Shown piece by piece: positions 7,121-15,760 of a stretch of 64,000 nt of DNA. Source of the stretch: Maritalea mediterranea (GTDB lineage Bacteria > Pseudomonadota > Alphaproteobacteria > Rhizobiales > Devosiaceae); NCBI RefSeq assembly GCF_021568695.1, contig NZ_JAKGTI010000001.1, positions 1,054,001 through 1,118,000 on the forward strand, given 5' to 3'. The position numbers and the translations under genes are program-made. The notes under the pieces were generated by a model. That model was not told where the DNA came from. It saw only the letters and a list, made by a program, of their open reading frames with translations, and made no database searches. Every line of letters starts with the position of its first letter. Position 1 is the first letter of the stretch.

Positions 7121-7855
7121 ATGTGCGGGCGGCTCGATTTACATCATCCACGGGAAGAATTGATCAATCTGTTCAATCTCGATGGAGATCTTGAAGATTT
7201 CCCTGCCCGCTACAATATTCCGCCCACTCAACCCGTGCTCAGCATCGTCAATCATGGCCGCGGCAATGAAGCCCATCTCATGCGCTGGGGGTTGGTGCCG
7301 CACTGGGTGAAAGACCCACGCGAATTCACGGTGCTGGCCAACGCGCGGGTGGAAACGGTGGCGGAAAAGCCGGCCTTCAAAAGCTCGCTCAAAAACCAGC
7401 GCTGTCTGGTGCCCGCCAGCGGCTATTATGAATGGCTGCGCCGAGATGGTGAAAAGCAACCTTTTCACATTCATAAAGAGGACGGCTCGCTGCTGGCACT
7501 GGCCGGGCTATATGCCACATGGGAAGGGCCGAACGGCGAGGAGATCGACAGCTTCACCATCCTCACTCAGGAAGCCACGGGCGAGCTGGCGGATATTCAC
7601 CATCGTACACCGGTTCATGTGCCCGAAGAGAACATGGAGGCGTGGCTCGACACTAGAAACGTGAATGCGCAAAAGGCGCTGGATCTGGTGCGGCCGCTGA
7701 TCAAGCACAATGTGACCAGCTATCCCGTCTCTAAACGGGTGAACAATGCCCGCAATGAGGGTGAAGATTTGATTGTTGAGGTTGAGCTGGAACCCGAAAC
7801 CAAAGAAAAAGCCGCGTCCAAATCCAAGGATACGACGCAGCTGGATTTATTTTGA
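7121..7855 (+). CDS. SOS response-associated peptidase (YedK/HMCES family)
   Basis: A 244-aa member of the SRAP family, which crosslinks through Cys2 to abasic sites in single-stranded DNA. The sequence begins MCGRLDLHH, so the catalytic Cys2 is present. Further family motifs are RYNIPPTQP, MRWGLVPHW, NARVETVAEKPAF and CLVPASGYYEW, with the late histidine in DIHHRTPVHV. The C-terminus is a lysine-rich tail ending in a short motif (TQLDLF) of the kind that binds the beta sliding clamp; that last point is inference. It follows the transporter by 8 bp and may be co-transcribed. Confidence 0.9.
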   Translation: MCGRLDLHHPREELINLFNLDGDLEDFPARYNIPPTQPVLSIVNHGRGNEAHLMRWGLVPHWVKDPREFTVLANARVETVAEKPAFKSSLKNQRCLVPASGYYEWLRRDGEKQPFHIHKEDGSLLALAGLYATWEGPNGEEIDSFTILTQEATGELADIHHRTPVHVPEENMEAWLDTRNVNAQKALDLVRPLIKHNVTSYPVSKRVNNARNEGEDLIVEVELEPETKEKAASKSKDTTQLDLF

Positions 7856-7868
7856 ATCCCAATTGTGC

Positions 7869-8174
7869 TCAACGAGGGGACGGGTCAAACAGTGATGCCA
7901 GCGTGCCGAGATAAGCGCGCCACGCGGCATGTCCGCTCTGTGTCATTTCAGCGGTCGTCAGTGGCTTGCCCTCGACAAAACGCTTACTGATCTCAATATA
8001 ACCAGCCGTTTCCAGCTTCTTCAGATGAACCGAGAGATTGCCATGGCTTGTCTCCAGAGCTTTGACCAGTTCAGCAAAGCTCGCCTTGGGCTGACTTGCG
8101 AGGTAGGCCATGATCCCCAACCGGATGCGCCCATGGATCACTTCATTTATCGCGTCGGGCTTGATCCCCGTCAT
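7869..8174 (-). CDS. Winged-helix transcriptional regulator, 101 aa
   Basis: A small one-domain regulator (HTH_34/MarR-like winged helix). The sequence shows GRIRLGIMAYLAS, the recognition segment HGNLSVHLKKLETAGYIEI and a beta wing (KRFVEGKPLTTAEMT). No sensor domain is visible. Its start codon overlaps the stop of the upstream membrane protein gene by one base, so the two form a coupled pair. This pairing of a DUF-like membrane protein with a small winged-helix regulator recurs in bacteria and suggests joint function, which is inference. Confidence 0.85.
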   Translation of the reverse strand: MTGIKPDAINEVIHGRIRLGIMAYLASQPKASFAELVKALETSHGNLSVHLKKLETAGYIEISKRFVEGKPLTTAEMTQSGHAAWRAYLGTLASLFDPSPR

Positions 8175-8818
8175 TATACTTGCTCTGCCGTGTGGAGGGC
8201 GGGCGGCTCATGGCGCATCAGGATAAGTCCGGGCACAACCGACACCAGCACCACAACACCCGCCAGCGCAAGATATAACAGTGAACTGCCCGCCAATAGA
8301 GGCACACCTGCTGCCGCGAAAAAGGAAATCCAGGCTGGCACCCGCATCCATCTCAATTGCGATGCTGCCGCAGTGGCCAGGAAGGCGGCGCCATAAAGGG
8401 CCAGCGCCACGGCCGCAATCATATCGAACATGATTGGGGAAGCACCCTGCATTGTGGCCAATATCACGCCAATCACAAAGAGGAGAATGCCCAAGCCCGC
8501 ACCTTGCCAAATCTCGCGTTGGACTACATTGCCCACAGCAAAAGCCCCTGGCTTCGGTGCCGTATTGCGCGACAGCAGAACGGTCCCCAAAGCCCCAAAG
8601 ATGCCAAAAGCAGGCCAAAGGAACGCCAGGGTCTCAACTGGTAGTCCTGCAAATCCTGTGATTACGGCAAAATGCCCGAGATAGGTCAGAACCAGAAGGC
8701 CACCCCAAAGCAAAAGAAAACGACCGCCCAACAAGGGCGCACGGGCGGCGCGTTCGGTCATGGCGCGCACATAGGCAAGATCAGATTTTGGATCAGGATC
8801 GCTCTTATTGTCAGTCAT
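8174..8818 (-). CDS. Multi-pass membrane protein, 214 aa
   Basis: The first 30 residues are hydrophilic, followed by about six hydrophobic segments, for example FLLLWGGLLVLTYLGHFAVI and GLGILLFVIGVILATMQG. No catalytic motif is visible and I do not recognise a named family. It is translationally coupled to the winged-helix regulator downstream. The promoter should lie just upstream in the 8.82-9.0 kb AT-rich region. Confidence 0.75.
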   Translation of the reverse strand: MTDNKSDPDPKSDLAYVRAMTERAARAPLLGGRFLLLWGGLLVLTYLGHFAVITGFAGLPVETLAFLWPAFGIFGALGTVLLSRNTAPKPGAFAVGNVVQREIWQGAGLGILLFVIGVILATMQGASPIMFDMIAAVALALYGAAFLATAAASQLRWMRVPAWISFFAAAGVPLLAGSSLLYLALAGVVVLVSVVPGLILMRHEPPALHTAEQV

Positions 8819-9015
8819 TTGGTTGCTCCAATCTGTACCTGAGGCCCAGAAATTGCCAACTTTTCAAGGTGTGGCCCAAGGTTTTAGGGGACGAAACGTC
8901 CGCAGGAGCCTCAGTCAAATATAAATATAATAGCTATAAACAAGTTTATATATCAAACTACACAAAGATGTAAACTATTTCGGCAAGCGCTTATCGCGCC
9001 TATAGGTGACCTAAG

Positions 9016-9024
9016 TGTTATAAT
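9016..9024 (+). promoter_or_regulatory. Extended -10 promoter element before candidate small RNA
   Basis: TGTTATAAT is a perfect extended -10 box (TGN plus TATAAT). No good -35 is seen, which fits an extended -10 promoter. It would start a plus-strand transcript near 9031. Confidence 0.4.
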
Positions 9025-9030
9025 CGTCAG

Positions 9031-9200
9031 AGGGACGAAAAAGCTGACAGGCGCATTCGGTCCCATGCTATTGCTGGAGGGTTTATGACTCAGACCAAAC
9101 CAATCTTTCGGTCATTGTAGGATTTGATCTTACAATCTTATTGAGATCAGCGGTTTGGCACCCAATTATTGGAAAAGGCACAAGGCTGTAGCGTTTTTTT
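9031..9200 (+). ncRNA. Candidate structured small RNA in a gene-free gap
   Basis: The 404-bp gap 8819-9222 has no gene. From the extended -10 a transcript of about 170 nt would show a long-range closing stem: AAAAAGCT-g-ACAG (9038-9050) against CTGT-AGC-g-TTTTT (9186-9198). Inside it CCAAACC (9095-9101) pairs with GGTTTGG (9152-9158), and ATCT (9103-9106) pairs with AGAT (9144-9147). The apical hairpin is ATTGTAGGAT (9114-9123) against ATCTTACAAT (9127-9136). It ends in seven T. The topology (closing stem, open middle, apical hairpin) recalls 6S RNA, but I cannot match a family. The rest of the gap is AT-rich with nothing else recognised. Confidence 0.4.
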
Positions 9201-9222
9201 GGCGTGCGCGCGCGGTCGTGGC

Positions 9223-10635
9223 TTAGGAGCGTAAAATTTTTCCCGGATTGAGAATGTTTTTCGGGTCCAGCGCCAGCTTGATGCTTTTCATCATATCCAA
9301 GGCGGTAGGGTCTTTCTTTTGCGCCAACAAGTCAGCTTTCATCTGGCCGATGCCGTGTTCGGCAGAAATAGAGCCGTTGAGCTTGGCCAAGATTTCATAA
9401 GTAGCCTTATGAATCTCGGGCGCAAAGGCTTTGAAGTCGCCTTCAAAACCCTCGGGCGCCAGAAAATCATAATGAATATTGCCATCACCCATATGGCCAA
9501 AAGCAATGGGACGGATGCCCGGCACAATACGCTCGGCGGCGGCGTCAACTTCATCCATTAATGTCGGGATGTCACGAATGGCAACAGAAATATCATGCTT
9601 TATCGACTGTGCCTCGCGGTTTTGGCACTCGGCATAATTCTCGCGCATCAGCCACATTAACTGCCGGTCACCCAGCGAGTTGCAAAGGGAGGCGTCGGCG
9701 ACCAGCTCTTTCTCCGCAAGTTCCTCCAAGACGCCCAGCAAAGCGCCATCCTCATCGCCTTCAAACAGCGAAAGCTCTAACAAAATATGCCAGTTTGTCG
9801 GGGCGTCTTTGGCGCGCGGATCACGGGTGATCAGCTCGTGCTTTAGCTGCAAATCCATCCCAATGGTCGGCAGCAGCTCAAAGGAAGTAAGGCGATTGCC
9901 AGCCCGCTTGCGGACAATTTCAAAAACCTCAACACCCACCTGTGGTGATGCTATATTGAGCAGGGCGGTTTCGAATGCGCGTGGGCGCGGAAACATCTTC
10001 ATCGATGCCGCAGTGATAATGCCCAGCGTGCCTTCGGCCCCCACCAGCAGATCTTTCAAATCATAGCCTGTATTGTCTTTGCGCAATTTTGAAAGGCCTT
10101 TGTAGAGGCGCCCATCGGCCAGCACTGCTTCAACCCCCATGCACAGATCGCGCGAATTGCCATAGGCCAAAACCGCGGTGCCCCCCGCATTTGTTGAAAG
10201 GATGCCGCCAATCTGGCAGGAGCCCTCTGACCCCAAAGACAGCGGGAAGAGCCGATCAGCTTCTTCGGCGTGTTTTTGCGCTTCCAGCACCGTGATTCCC
10301 GCTTCCAGCGTCATCACATTGGTTGAAGTGTCGACTTCACGGACCTGGCGCAATTTTGAAAGGCTCAGTATAATCTCTTTGCCAGTGGCGGGAACTTGAC
10401 CGCCCACGAGACCTGTATTGCCGCTTTGTGGCACCACGGCAATTTCGTTCTGATAGGCAAACTGCATCACCTTTTGCACCATCTTCACCGAGGTGGGCGT
10501 GACGGCACATTGGGCGCCCTTTTTGTATAGACCACGCGGCTCCTCCAGAAAGCGCGTCAGGGCCCCTTCATCCTGATGAAAATTCGCCTCGCCGACAATT
10601 TCAAGGAGTTTATCAAAGGGTTGCGCTGGGGCCAT
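9223..10635 (-). CDS. FAD-binding oxidoreductase (GlcD / D-2-hydroxyacid dehydrogenase type)
   Basis: A 470-aa flavoprotein. The N-terminal FAD_binding_4 (PCMH-type) domain is clear: VVPQSGNTGLVGGQVPATG, LGSEGSCQIGGILSTNAGG and VGAEGTLGIITAASMKMFP. The C-terminal FAD-oxidase domain carries the conserved HMGDGNIHYDFLAPEG and SAEHGIGQMK. These features place it with GlcD, D-lactate dehydrogenase and D-2-hydroxyglutarate dehydrogenase; the exact D-2-hydroxyacid cannot be read off. It is divergent from fabI, with about 120 bp between the starts. Confidence 0.9.
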   Translation of the reverse strand: MAPAQPFDKLLEIVGEANFHQDEGALTRFLEEPRGLYKKGAQCAVTPTSVKMVQKVMQFAYQNEIAVVPQSGNTGLVGGQVPATGKEIILSLSKLRQVREVDTSTNVMTLEAGITVLEAQKHAEEADRLFPLSLGSEGSCQIGGILSTNAGGTAVLAYGNSRDLCMGVEAVLADGRLYKGLSKLRKDNTGYDLKDLLVGAEGTLGIITAASMKMFPRPRAFETALLNIASPQVGVEVFEIVRKRAGNRLTSFELLPTIGMDLQLKHELITRDPRAKDAPTNWHILLELSLFEGDEDGALLGVLEELAEKELVADASLCNSLGDRQLMWLMRENYAECQNREAQSIKHDISVAIRDIPTLMDEVDAAAERIVPGIRPIAFGHMGDGNIHYDFLAPEGFEGDFKAFAPEIHKATYEILAKLNGSISAEHGIGQMKADLLAQKKDPTALDMMKSIKLALDPKNILNPGKILRS

Positions 10636-10756
10636 AGCTCTGGTTGCTCATCTGGTCTGGTTGGAAAGGAATGTTAGAAAACTGCGACAAAAACTTGCCC
10701 GTTTTCGCCTGCTGTGTCAAAACCCAATGCAAAGGTTTTACTCAAGGAGTGCATTT

Positions 10757-11554
10757 ATGACCAGCGGCAACCTGATGCAAGGCAAACGGGGCGTGATCAT
10801 GGGCGTGGCCAACAACCGGTCCATCGGTTGGGGCATCGCCAAAGCAGTTGCGGGCCAAGGCGCCGAACTGGCGTTCACCTATCAAGGCGAGGCGCTGAAG
10901 CGCCGCGTGGAGCCCCTGGCGGCAGAAGTGGGCTCTGATCTGGTGATCGAGGCCGATGTTACCGATGAAGCGGCGCTGGACAAAGCCTTTGCCGCCATTG
11001 AAGAAAAATGGGGCAAGATTGACTTTCTGGTCCACGCGATTGCTTTCTCAGATAAAAATGAGCTGGAAGGCCGCTTTATCGATACAACCCCTGGCAACTT
11101 CCAGAACTCCATGAATATTTCGGTTTATTCATTCGTGGCGGTGGCCAAACGGGCCCGCAAAATCATGAATGAAGGCGGGTCACTGGTGACGTTGACCTAT
11201 TACGGTTCGGAAAAAGTGGTGCCAAACTACAACGTCATGGGCGTTGCCAAAGCCGCACTGGAAGCGTCAGTGCGCTATCTGGCGGCTGATCTTGGCCCCG
11301 AAGGTATCCGTGTGAACGCCATATCCGCCGGTGCGATTAAAACGCTGGCCGCATCTGGCATTGGCGACTTCCGCAAAATGCTGTCATACGGCGAAGCCAA
11401 CTCACCATTGCGCCGCAATGTGAGCATTGACGAAGTGGGGAATGCGGGGCTTTACCTGCTGTCAGACCTCTCGTCAGGCACCACCGGCGAAATCCACCAC
11501 GTGGACAGCGGCTATAATGTGATGGGCATGCGGGTGCTCGACAGCGAGGAGTAG
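10757..11554 (+). CDS. fabI: Enoyl-[acyl-carrier-protein] reductase (NADH), FabI
   Basis: Catalyses the last reduction of each fatty-acid elongation cycle; 265 aa. The start at 10757 is set by AAGGAG upstream; the frame is open further 5' without support. The Rossmann motif GVANNRSIGWGIAKAV at about 16-31 is diagnostic of FabI. The catalytic Tyr-x6-Lys is present as Y158-NVMGVA-K165, followed by YLAADLGPEGIRVNAISAG. It is probably co-transcribed with the histidine phosphatase 38 bp downstream and perhaps aroC, an order seen in Rhizobiales. Confidence 0.97.
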   Translation: MTSGNLMQGKRGVIMGVANNRSIGWGIAKAVAGQGAELAFTYQGEALKRRVEPLAAEVGSDLVIEADVTDEAALDKAFAAIEEKWGKIDFLVHAIAFSDKNELEGRFIDTTPGNFQNSMNISVYSFVAVAKRARKIMNEGGSLVTLTYYGSEKVVPNYNVMGVAKAALEASVRYLAADLGPEGIRVNAISAGAIKTLAASGIGDFRKMLSYGEANSPLRRNVSIDEVGNAGLYLLSDLSSGTTGEIHHVDSGYNVMGMRVLDSEE

Positions 11555-11592
11555 GCCGCGGCCACAAAAATTGTAAAGAGTGACCTTGCGCT

Positions 11593-12207
11593 ATGGCACA
11601 TGCTGAATGGCCGTTGATCTATTTCGTGCGGCACGGACAAACCGATTGGAACCGGACCAGCCGGTTCCAAGGGCAACGTGATGTGCCGCTAAACGATCAT
11701 GGCCGCAGCCAGGCTAAATCCAGCGGCGAAATCTTGCGCGAGCTGATCACCCGTGACGGCGGCGACCCGGGCCAGTTTGACTGGTTCTGTTCGCCACTCG
11801 GGCGCACGCGCGAAACCATGGAGATTGTGCGCGCCCAGTTTAATGAGCCACTGCCTGAGGTGACATTCGATAACCGACTGCGTGAAATCTCATTCGGTCA
11901 TCTAGAAGGTATTCTGGCCAGCGACGTGCAAAAATTGTTCCCCGAAGAACACGCGCAGCGTTCACAAAGCAAATGGCGGCATCGGCCAAAAGATGGCGAA
12001 AGCTATGCCGAAGTGATTGAGCGGGTGGACGAATTTATGCACGATCATATTCAACGCCCGTCCATCGTGGTGGCCCATGGTGGCGTGGCGCGCACCTTCC
12101 GTCATCTTGTGACGGGCGAGCCCGGCCATGTGCTCGACAAATGGGCGCCATCGCAAGAAGCGGTATTTCGCTTTCAGAATGGTCAATTTGCTGAATATCT
12201 TGCCTAG
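11593..12207 (+). CDS. Histidine phosphatase family protein
   Basis: A 204-aa phosphoglycerate-mutase-like phosphatase. The catalytic RHG motif is in IYFVRHGQTDWN (residues 10-21), followed by QGQRDVPLNDHGRSQA. The second active-site histidine is in SIVVAHGGVARTF. These are the family's conserved elements; the substrate cannot be assigned. It lies between fabI and aroC on the same strand with short gaps (38 and 59 bp), suggesting one operon. Confidence 0.9.
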   Translation: MAHAEWPLIYFVRHGQTDWNRTSRFQGQRDVPLNDHGRSQAKSSGEILRELITRDGGDPGQFDWFCSPLGRTRETMEIVRAQFNEPLPEVTFDNRLREISFGHLEGILASDVQKLFPEEHAQRSQSKWRHRPKDGESYAEVIERVDEFMHDHIQRPSIVVAHGGVARTFRHLVTGEPGHVLDKWAPSQEAVFRFQNGQFAEYLA

Positions 12208-12266
12208 ACAAGCAAAGGCAGCCCGCGCAACATTACGCTTAAGCCCAAAAGGAAATAGGACACACC

Positions 12267-13373
12267 ATGTCGCACAATAGTTTTGGTCAACTTTTTCGCT
12301 TCACCACCTGGGGCGAGAGCCACGGACCGGCCTTGGGCGTGGTGATCGATGGATGCCCATCTGGGCTGGCCATTTCCGAGGCGATGATTCAGGAGAAGCT
12401 TGATCGCCGCAAGCCCGGCCAATCCAAATATACCACCCAGCGGCGCGAACCAGACCAGGTTAAAATCCTGTCGGGGACTTTTGAGGATGAGCGCACCGAT
12501 GGGTTGCGCACGACCGGCACGCCGATCTCGCTGATGATCGAGAATACCGACCAGCGGTCCAAAGACTATGGCGACATTCGCGATAAGTTCCGCCCCGGCC
12601 ACGCCGATTTCACCTATGAGCAAAAATATGGCATTCGCGACTATCGCGGCGGGGGCAGGTCTTCAGCGCGGGAAACCGCGGCACGCGTGGCGGCCGGTGC
12701 TGTGGCCCAACTGGTGGTACCGGACATAAAAATCCGCGCCAGTCTGGTGCAGGTCGGTCCGCACAAAATCAATTATGACCGCTTCGATTGGGATCAGGTA
12801 GATCAAAACCCCTTCTTCTGCGCCGACCCGGTGGCTGCTGCAGAATGGGCGACCTATCTCGATGGCATTCGCAAAGAAGGGTCCTCTGTTGGCGCGGTGA
12901 TCGAAGTGGTGGCTGAAAATGTGCCGGTGGGCCTCGGTGCACCGGTCTATGGCAAGCTTGATCAGGATTTAGCCTCGGCCATGATGTCCATCAATGCCGT
13001 GAAAGCGGTTGAAATCGGCGCAGGCTTCGATGCAGCAGAGCTGACCGGTATCGAAAATGCCGACGAAATGCGCGCTGGCGAGGGCGCACCCTATTTCAAG
13101 AGCAATAAGGCCGGGGGCATTTTGGGCGGCATTTCCAACGGTGATCCGGTGGTGGTGCGCTTTGCTGTAAAACCGACCAGCTCCATTCTGGTGCCGCGCG
13201 AGACGGTGACCAAAGCCAATGAAAACACCGACATCATCACCAAAGGTCGCCACGACCCGTGCGTCGGCATTCGCGCCGTGCCTGTGGGCGAAGCCATGAT
13301 GGCCTTGGTGCTGGCCGACCACTTCCTTCGCCACCGCGGCCAAACCGGACGTGAAGGCGGCGTAGGGTTTTAG
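12267..13373 (+). CDS. aroC: Chorismate synthase
   Basis: Converts 5-enolpyruvylshikimate-3-phosphate to chorismate, needing reduced FMN; 368 aa, the usual length. Signatures are [39 protein letters not shown] followed by [19 protein letters not shown], and [17 protein letters not shown] near the C-terminus. It is preceded by AAAAGGAAA about 9 bases upstream. The 3' end is odd: its last codons are repeated about 432 bp downstream as part of a tandem duplication of the aroC/tlyA junction. Confidence 0.97.
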   Translation: MSHNSFGQLFRFTTWGESHGPALGVVIDGCPSGLAISEAMIQEKLDRRKPGQSKYTTQRREPDQVKILSGTFEDERTDGLRTTGTPISLMIENTDQRSKDYGDIRDKFRPGHADFTYEQKYGIRDYRGGGRSSARETAARVAAGAVAQLVVPDIKIRASLVQVGPHKINYDRFDWDQVDQNPFFCADPVAAAEWATYLDGIRKEGSSVGAVIEVVAENVPVGLGAPVYGKLDQDLASAMMSINAVKAVEIGAGFDAAELTGIENADEMRAGEGAPYFKSNKAGGILGGISNGDPVVVRFAVKPTSSILVPRETVTKANENTDIITKGRHDPCVGIRAVPVGEAMMALVLADHFLRHRGQTGREGGVGF

Positions 13374-13610
13374 GGGGAAATCGGCCTAAGTCGCTGTCAC
13401 CCCACCCCAACCCTCCCCATCGAGGGGATCCGAAACAAAATGCGTGTTGCGGGTTCGTTACCGCCGCTTGGATCCTCGGGTCAAGCCCGAGGATGGCGGT
13501 GGTGGGGGCGGTGAATGCGGGGGGAGCCTATCGCCTTCCTCGGCGTCATTACCGGACTTGATCCGGTAATCCATGTAGCATTGGTGATTTGCCCGGCCGG
13601 GGGCGTCTCT

Positions 13611-13738
13611 TCACCCCGCCTTACAATACCAATGAATAAACTCCTGGTTCCCATCGCCGCCGGAAATGGGCGAGGGCGTGTCGCACTGTTTTTTCCCATC
13701 CGTGCGGCGAGTATATCATCCATCCGTTGGCGGGTGGT
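13611..13738 (-). pseudogene. tlyA 3'-end fragment (in tandem duplication)
   Basis: This segment matches the end of tlyA at 14049-14178 with an offset of 438 bp, including the same stop codon context and the stretch encoding GNQEFIHWYCKAG. An extra A in an A-run near 13690 shifts the frame relative to the rest of the gene, and no upstream part of the gene is present. It is a non-functional copy. Confidence 0.85.
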
Positions 13739-13805
13739 GGTGCTGTCTGATCACTTCCTTCGCCACCGTGACCAGATCAGTCGTGAAGGTGGCGTTGGGT
13801 TTTAG
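13739..13805 (+). pseudogene. aroC 3'-end fragment (in tandem duplication)
   Basis: The sequence reads SDHFLRHRDQISREGGVGF and stop, where aroC ends [19 protein letters not shown] and stop; offset 432 bp. The left border falls near 13735-13745, where similarity switches from tlyA to aroC sequence. It has no start or upstream coding part, so it is a relic. Confidence 0.85.
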
Positions 13806-14048
13806 GGGGAAATCGGCCTAAGTCGCTGTCATCCCACCCCAACCCTCCCCATCGAGGGGAGGGGGATCCGCAACAAAATGCGTGTTGCGGGTTCGTTACC
13901 GCCGCTTGGATCCTCGGGTCAAGCCCGAGGATGACGGTGGTGGGGGCGGTGAATGCGAAGGAAGCCTATCGCCTTCCGCAACGTCATTACCGGACTTGAT
14001 CCGGTAATCCATGCAGCTTCGGTGATAAGCCTCAGACAAGACGAAGCC

Positions 14049-14777
14049 TCACCCCGCCTTGCAATACCAATGAATAAACTCCTGGTTCCCATCGCCGCCT
14101 GAAATGGGCGAGGGCGTGTCGCCCTGTTTTTCCCAACCATGCTCGGAGAGAAAATCATCTACGCGTTGGCGGGCGGTAGTGATGGCGGATTGGTCTTTGA
14201 CGATGCCGCCCTTGCCAATGGCAGCGCGGCCGACTTCAAATTGCGGCTTGATCAGCAACAGGGCATGGGCGCCGGGGGCACAAAGGTCTAGTGCCGGGCC
14301 GATCACCTTGAGCAGCGAGACAAAGCTGACATCACTGACAAGGATGTCGATGGGGTCAGGAATGTTCTCCGCCGTCAGCGCTGTGGCGTTGGTTTGTTCC
14401 ATATTGATGATTTGCGGCGCGGTTTTCAGCTCGTCAGCCAACTGATCCTGCCCGACATCTACCGCATAGATTTTCGCCGCATCATGCTGCAGCAGGATCT
14501 GAGTGAAACCGCCCGTAGATGCGCCGAGGTCAAGGCAAACTCTGCCACTGACATCGAGCTGGCTGAGATTCAAGGCCGCTAAAAGTTTAAGGGCAGCACG
14601 CGAGACATATGGCGCGGAGGGGTCGTCGATCTCGACTTGATCAGCCTCGTCAACCTTATGCCCCGGCTTGCTGACCACTTTTCCATTGACGGTGACGCAC
14701 CCGCGCACGATCGCGTCCCGCGCACGGGCCCGAGAGCGGGCCAGCTTGTGCGCGTCCAAATAGTGGTCAAGCCGCAT
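14049..14777 (-). CDS. tlyA: TlyA family rRNA (cytidine-2'-O)-methyltransferase
   Basis: Predicted SAM-dependent 2'-O-methyltransferase of ribosomal RNA; 242 aa. An N-terminal S4 RNA-binding domain (MRLDHYLDAHKLARSRARAR, then GCVTVNGKVVSKPGHKV) is followed by an FtsJ-like methyltransferase domain with VCLDLGASTGGFTQILLQ as the SAM site, DILVSDVSFVSLLKVIGPAL and LIKPQFEVGR. The ATG at 14777 is preferred over the GTG one codon earlier. In this lineage TlyA is often annotated as hemolysin, which the domains do not support. Its 3' end is duplicated in the gap toward aroC. Confidence 0.92.
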   Translation of the reverse strand: MRLDHYLDAHKLARSRARARDAIVRGCVTVNGKVVSKPGHKVDEADQVEIDDPSAPYVSRAALKLLAALNLSQLDVSGRVCLDLGASTGGFTQILLQHDAAKIYAVDVGQDQLADELKTAPQIINMEQTNATALTAENIPDPIDILVSDVSFVSLLKVIGPALDLCAPGAHALLLIKPQFEVGRAAIGKGGIVKDQSAITTARQRVDDFLSEHGWEKQGDTPSPISGGDGNQEFIHWYCKAG

Positions 14778-14787
14778 CACCGCGAAC

Positions 14788-15387
14788 TTAGCCTTCGATG
14801 TTCAGCAAACGCCGCAATTTCGCCACGGCGCTTTCCTTGCCCTCGCCATAGGCAATGGTACCGGCAAACTGACCGTTCTCATCCAGCAAAAATAGGGTGG
14901 CGGTATGGTTGACCAGGTAGTCCGAGCTGTCTTCATCAACAGCTTTTTCTGAGAAGATACCGAATTTCGATTTGATATTGTCCACCTGTTCATTGGTGCC
15001 GGTAAGCCCGATGATGTCGTCGCCAAACGAACTGAGATAGGCATCAAGTTGCTCTGGCGTATCCCGTTCCGGGTCCACCGTCACGAATACGGTTTTAATG
15101 TCTTTGCCGGTCAGGTCCAATGCTTGCCGCCAGACATTACTTTCATAAAGCGTAGTGGGGCATACATCAGGGCAGAAAGTATAGCCGAAAAACAGCATTG
15201 TCGGCTCGCCCTTCAAATCGTTCTGGTTGAAACTCTCGCCCTTAGTGGTGACCATTTCAAAATTGCCACCAATGCGCACCCGGTCAGAATCGGGGAGGGT
15301 TTGGCGATAAATCATCAGGATTGTGGCGGCGATACCTACAATCAAAACAAGGCCCCAAAGGACAAGGCGCACACGGGCGAGGTTCAT
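14788..15387 (-). CDS. SCO family protein (copper chaperone / thiol-disulfide protein)
   Basis: A 199-aa membrane-anchored, periplasm-facing thioredoxin-fold protein that in this family helps assemble the CuA centre of cytochrome oxidase. One N-terminal transmembrane helix (about residues 8-27, LVLWGLVLIVGIAATILM) is followed by the copper-binding CPDVC (Cys72, Cys76) in GYTFCPDVCPTTL and the conserved His161 in NHTATLFLLDENG. All three copper ligands are present. It is 10 bp upstream of tlyA on the same strand, so co-transcription is likely. Confidence 0.92.
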   Translation of the reverse strand: MNLARVRLVLWGLVLIVGIAATILMIYRQTLPDSDRVRIGGNFEMVTTKGESFNQNDLKGEPTMLFFGYTFCPDVCPTTLYESNVWRQALDLTGKDIKTVFVTVDPERDTPEQLDAYLSSFGDDIIGLTGTNEQVDNIKSKFGIFSEKAVDEDSSDYLVNHTATLFLLDENGQFAGTIAYGEGKESAVAKLRRLLNIEG

Positions 15388-15537
15388 CGTACATCTCCAG
15401 ATAACTCAGAATTGTTTGAAACCTAATTTCAAACCATTGTAAAGGCGATGCGACCCATCGTCCTTGCGCTAAATCATTGAATCAAAATGTGAGGTAGCAG
15501 ACTCTAATTGTGAGGAAGGCTTGATAGCGCGTTGAAC

Positions 15538-15756
15538 TTAAAGCCCTTTTTCGATCAAACCTTTAATTTTGACGGCCTTTTCAAAGTGGTCAAGCTGATG
15601 GGTTTCAATCCACCAACGTGCCGCCTCCATTAGCGCATCAGGGGCATCATTCTTATTTTTGAAAAAGGCGTAAAACGACACGCCCACATTGTCGCCCTTT
15701 TGCGCAATCTTCTTGTCGCAGATTTCAATGGCTTTTTGTCGTAGGCTTTCGCGCAC
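15538..15756 (-). CDS. DUF6500 family protein, 72 aa
   Basis: Small soluble protein of unknown function. The core KAIEICDKKIAQKGDNVGVS followed by FYAFFKNKND and ARWWIETHQLDHFEKA matches what I recall of DUF6500. I place the start at GTG 15756, four bases after the xseB stop, because it gives the family length; an ATG further upstream (15822) would lie inside xseB. It is the last gene of the deacetylase-xseB-DUF6500 run. Confidence 0.7.
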   Translation of the reverse strand: MRESLRQKAIEICDKKIAQKGDNVGVSFYAFFKNKNDAPDALMEAARWWIETHQLDHFEKAVKIKGLIEKGL

Positions 15757-15760
15757 CTGT

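Larger units (their letters stand above)
13311..14178. repeat. Two-copy tandem duplication of the convergent aroC/tlyA junction
   Basis: The 675-bp gap between aroC and tlyA is two diverged copies of one unit. Each copy runs: aroC 3' end, a C-rich intergenic part, a palindrome (ATCCTCGG arms at 13472-13494 and 13910-13932), a second palindrome (ATTACCGG arms at 13548-13570 and 13986-14008), and the tlyA 3' end. The offset is 432 bp at the aroC tail and 438 bp further on, because copy two has a 6-base insertion near 13859. Copy one keeps the true aroC end, copy two the true tlyA end; the tails in the middle are pseudogene fragments. Confidence 0.9.

Noticed and set aside
13481-14158. Two similar minus-strand frames that look like paralogous small proteins
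   Set aside because: They are out-of-frame readings of the tlyA 3' end and its duplicated copy; the similarity comes from the duplication.
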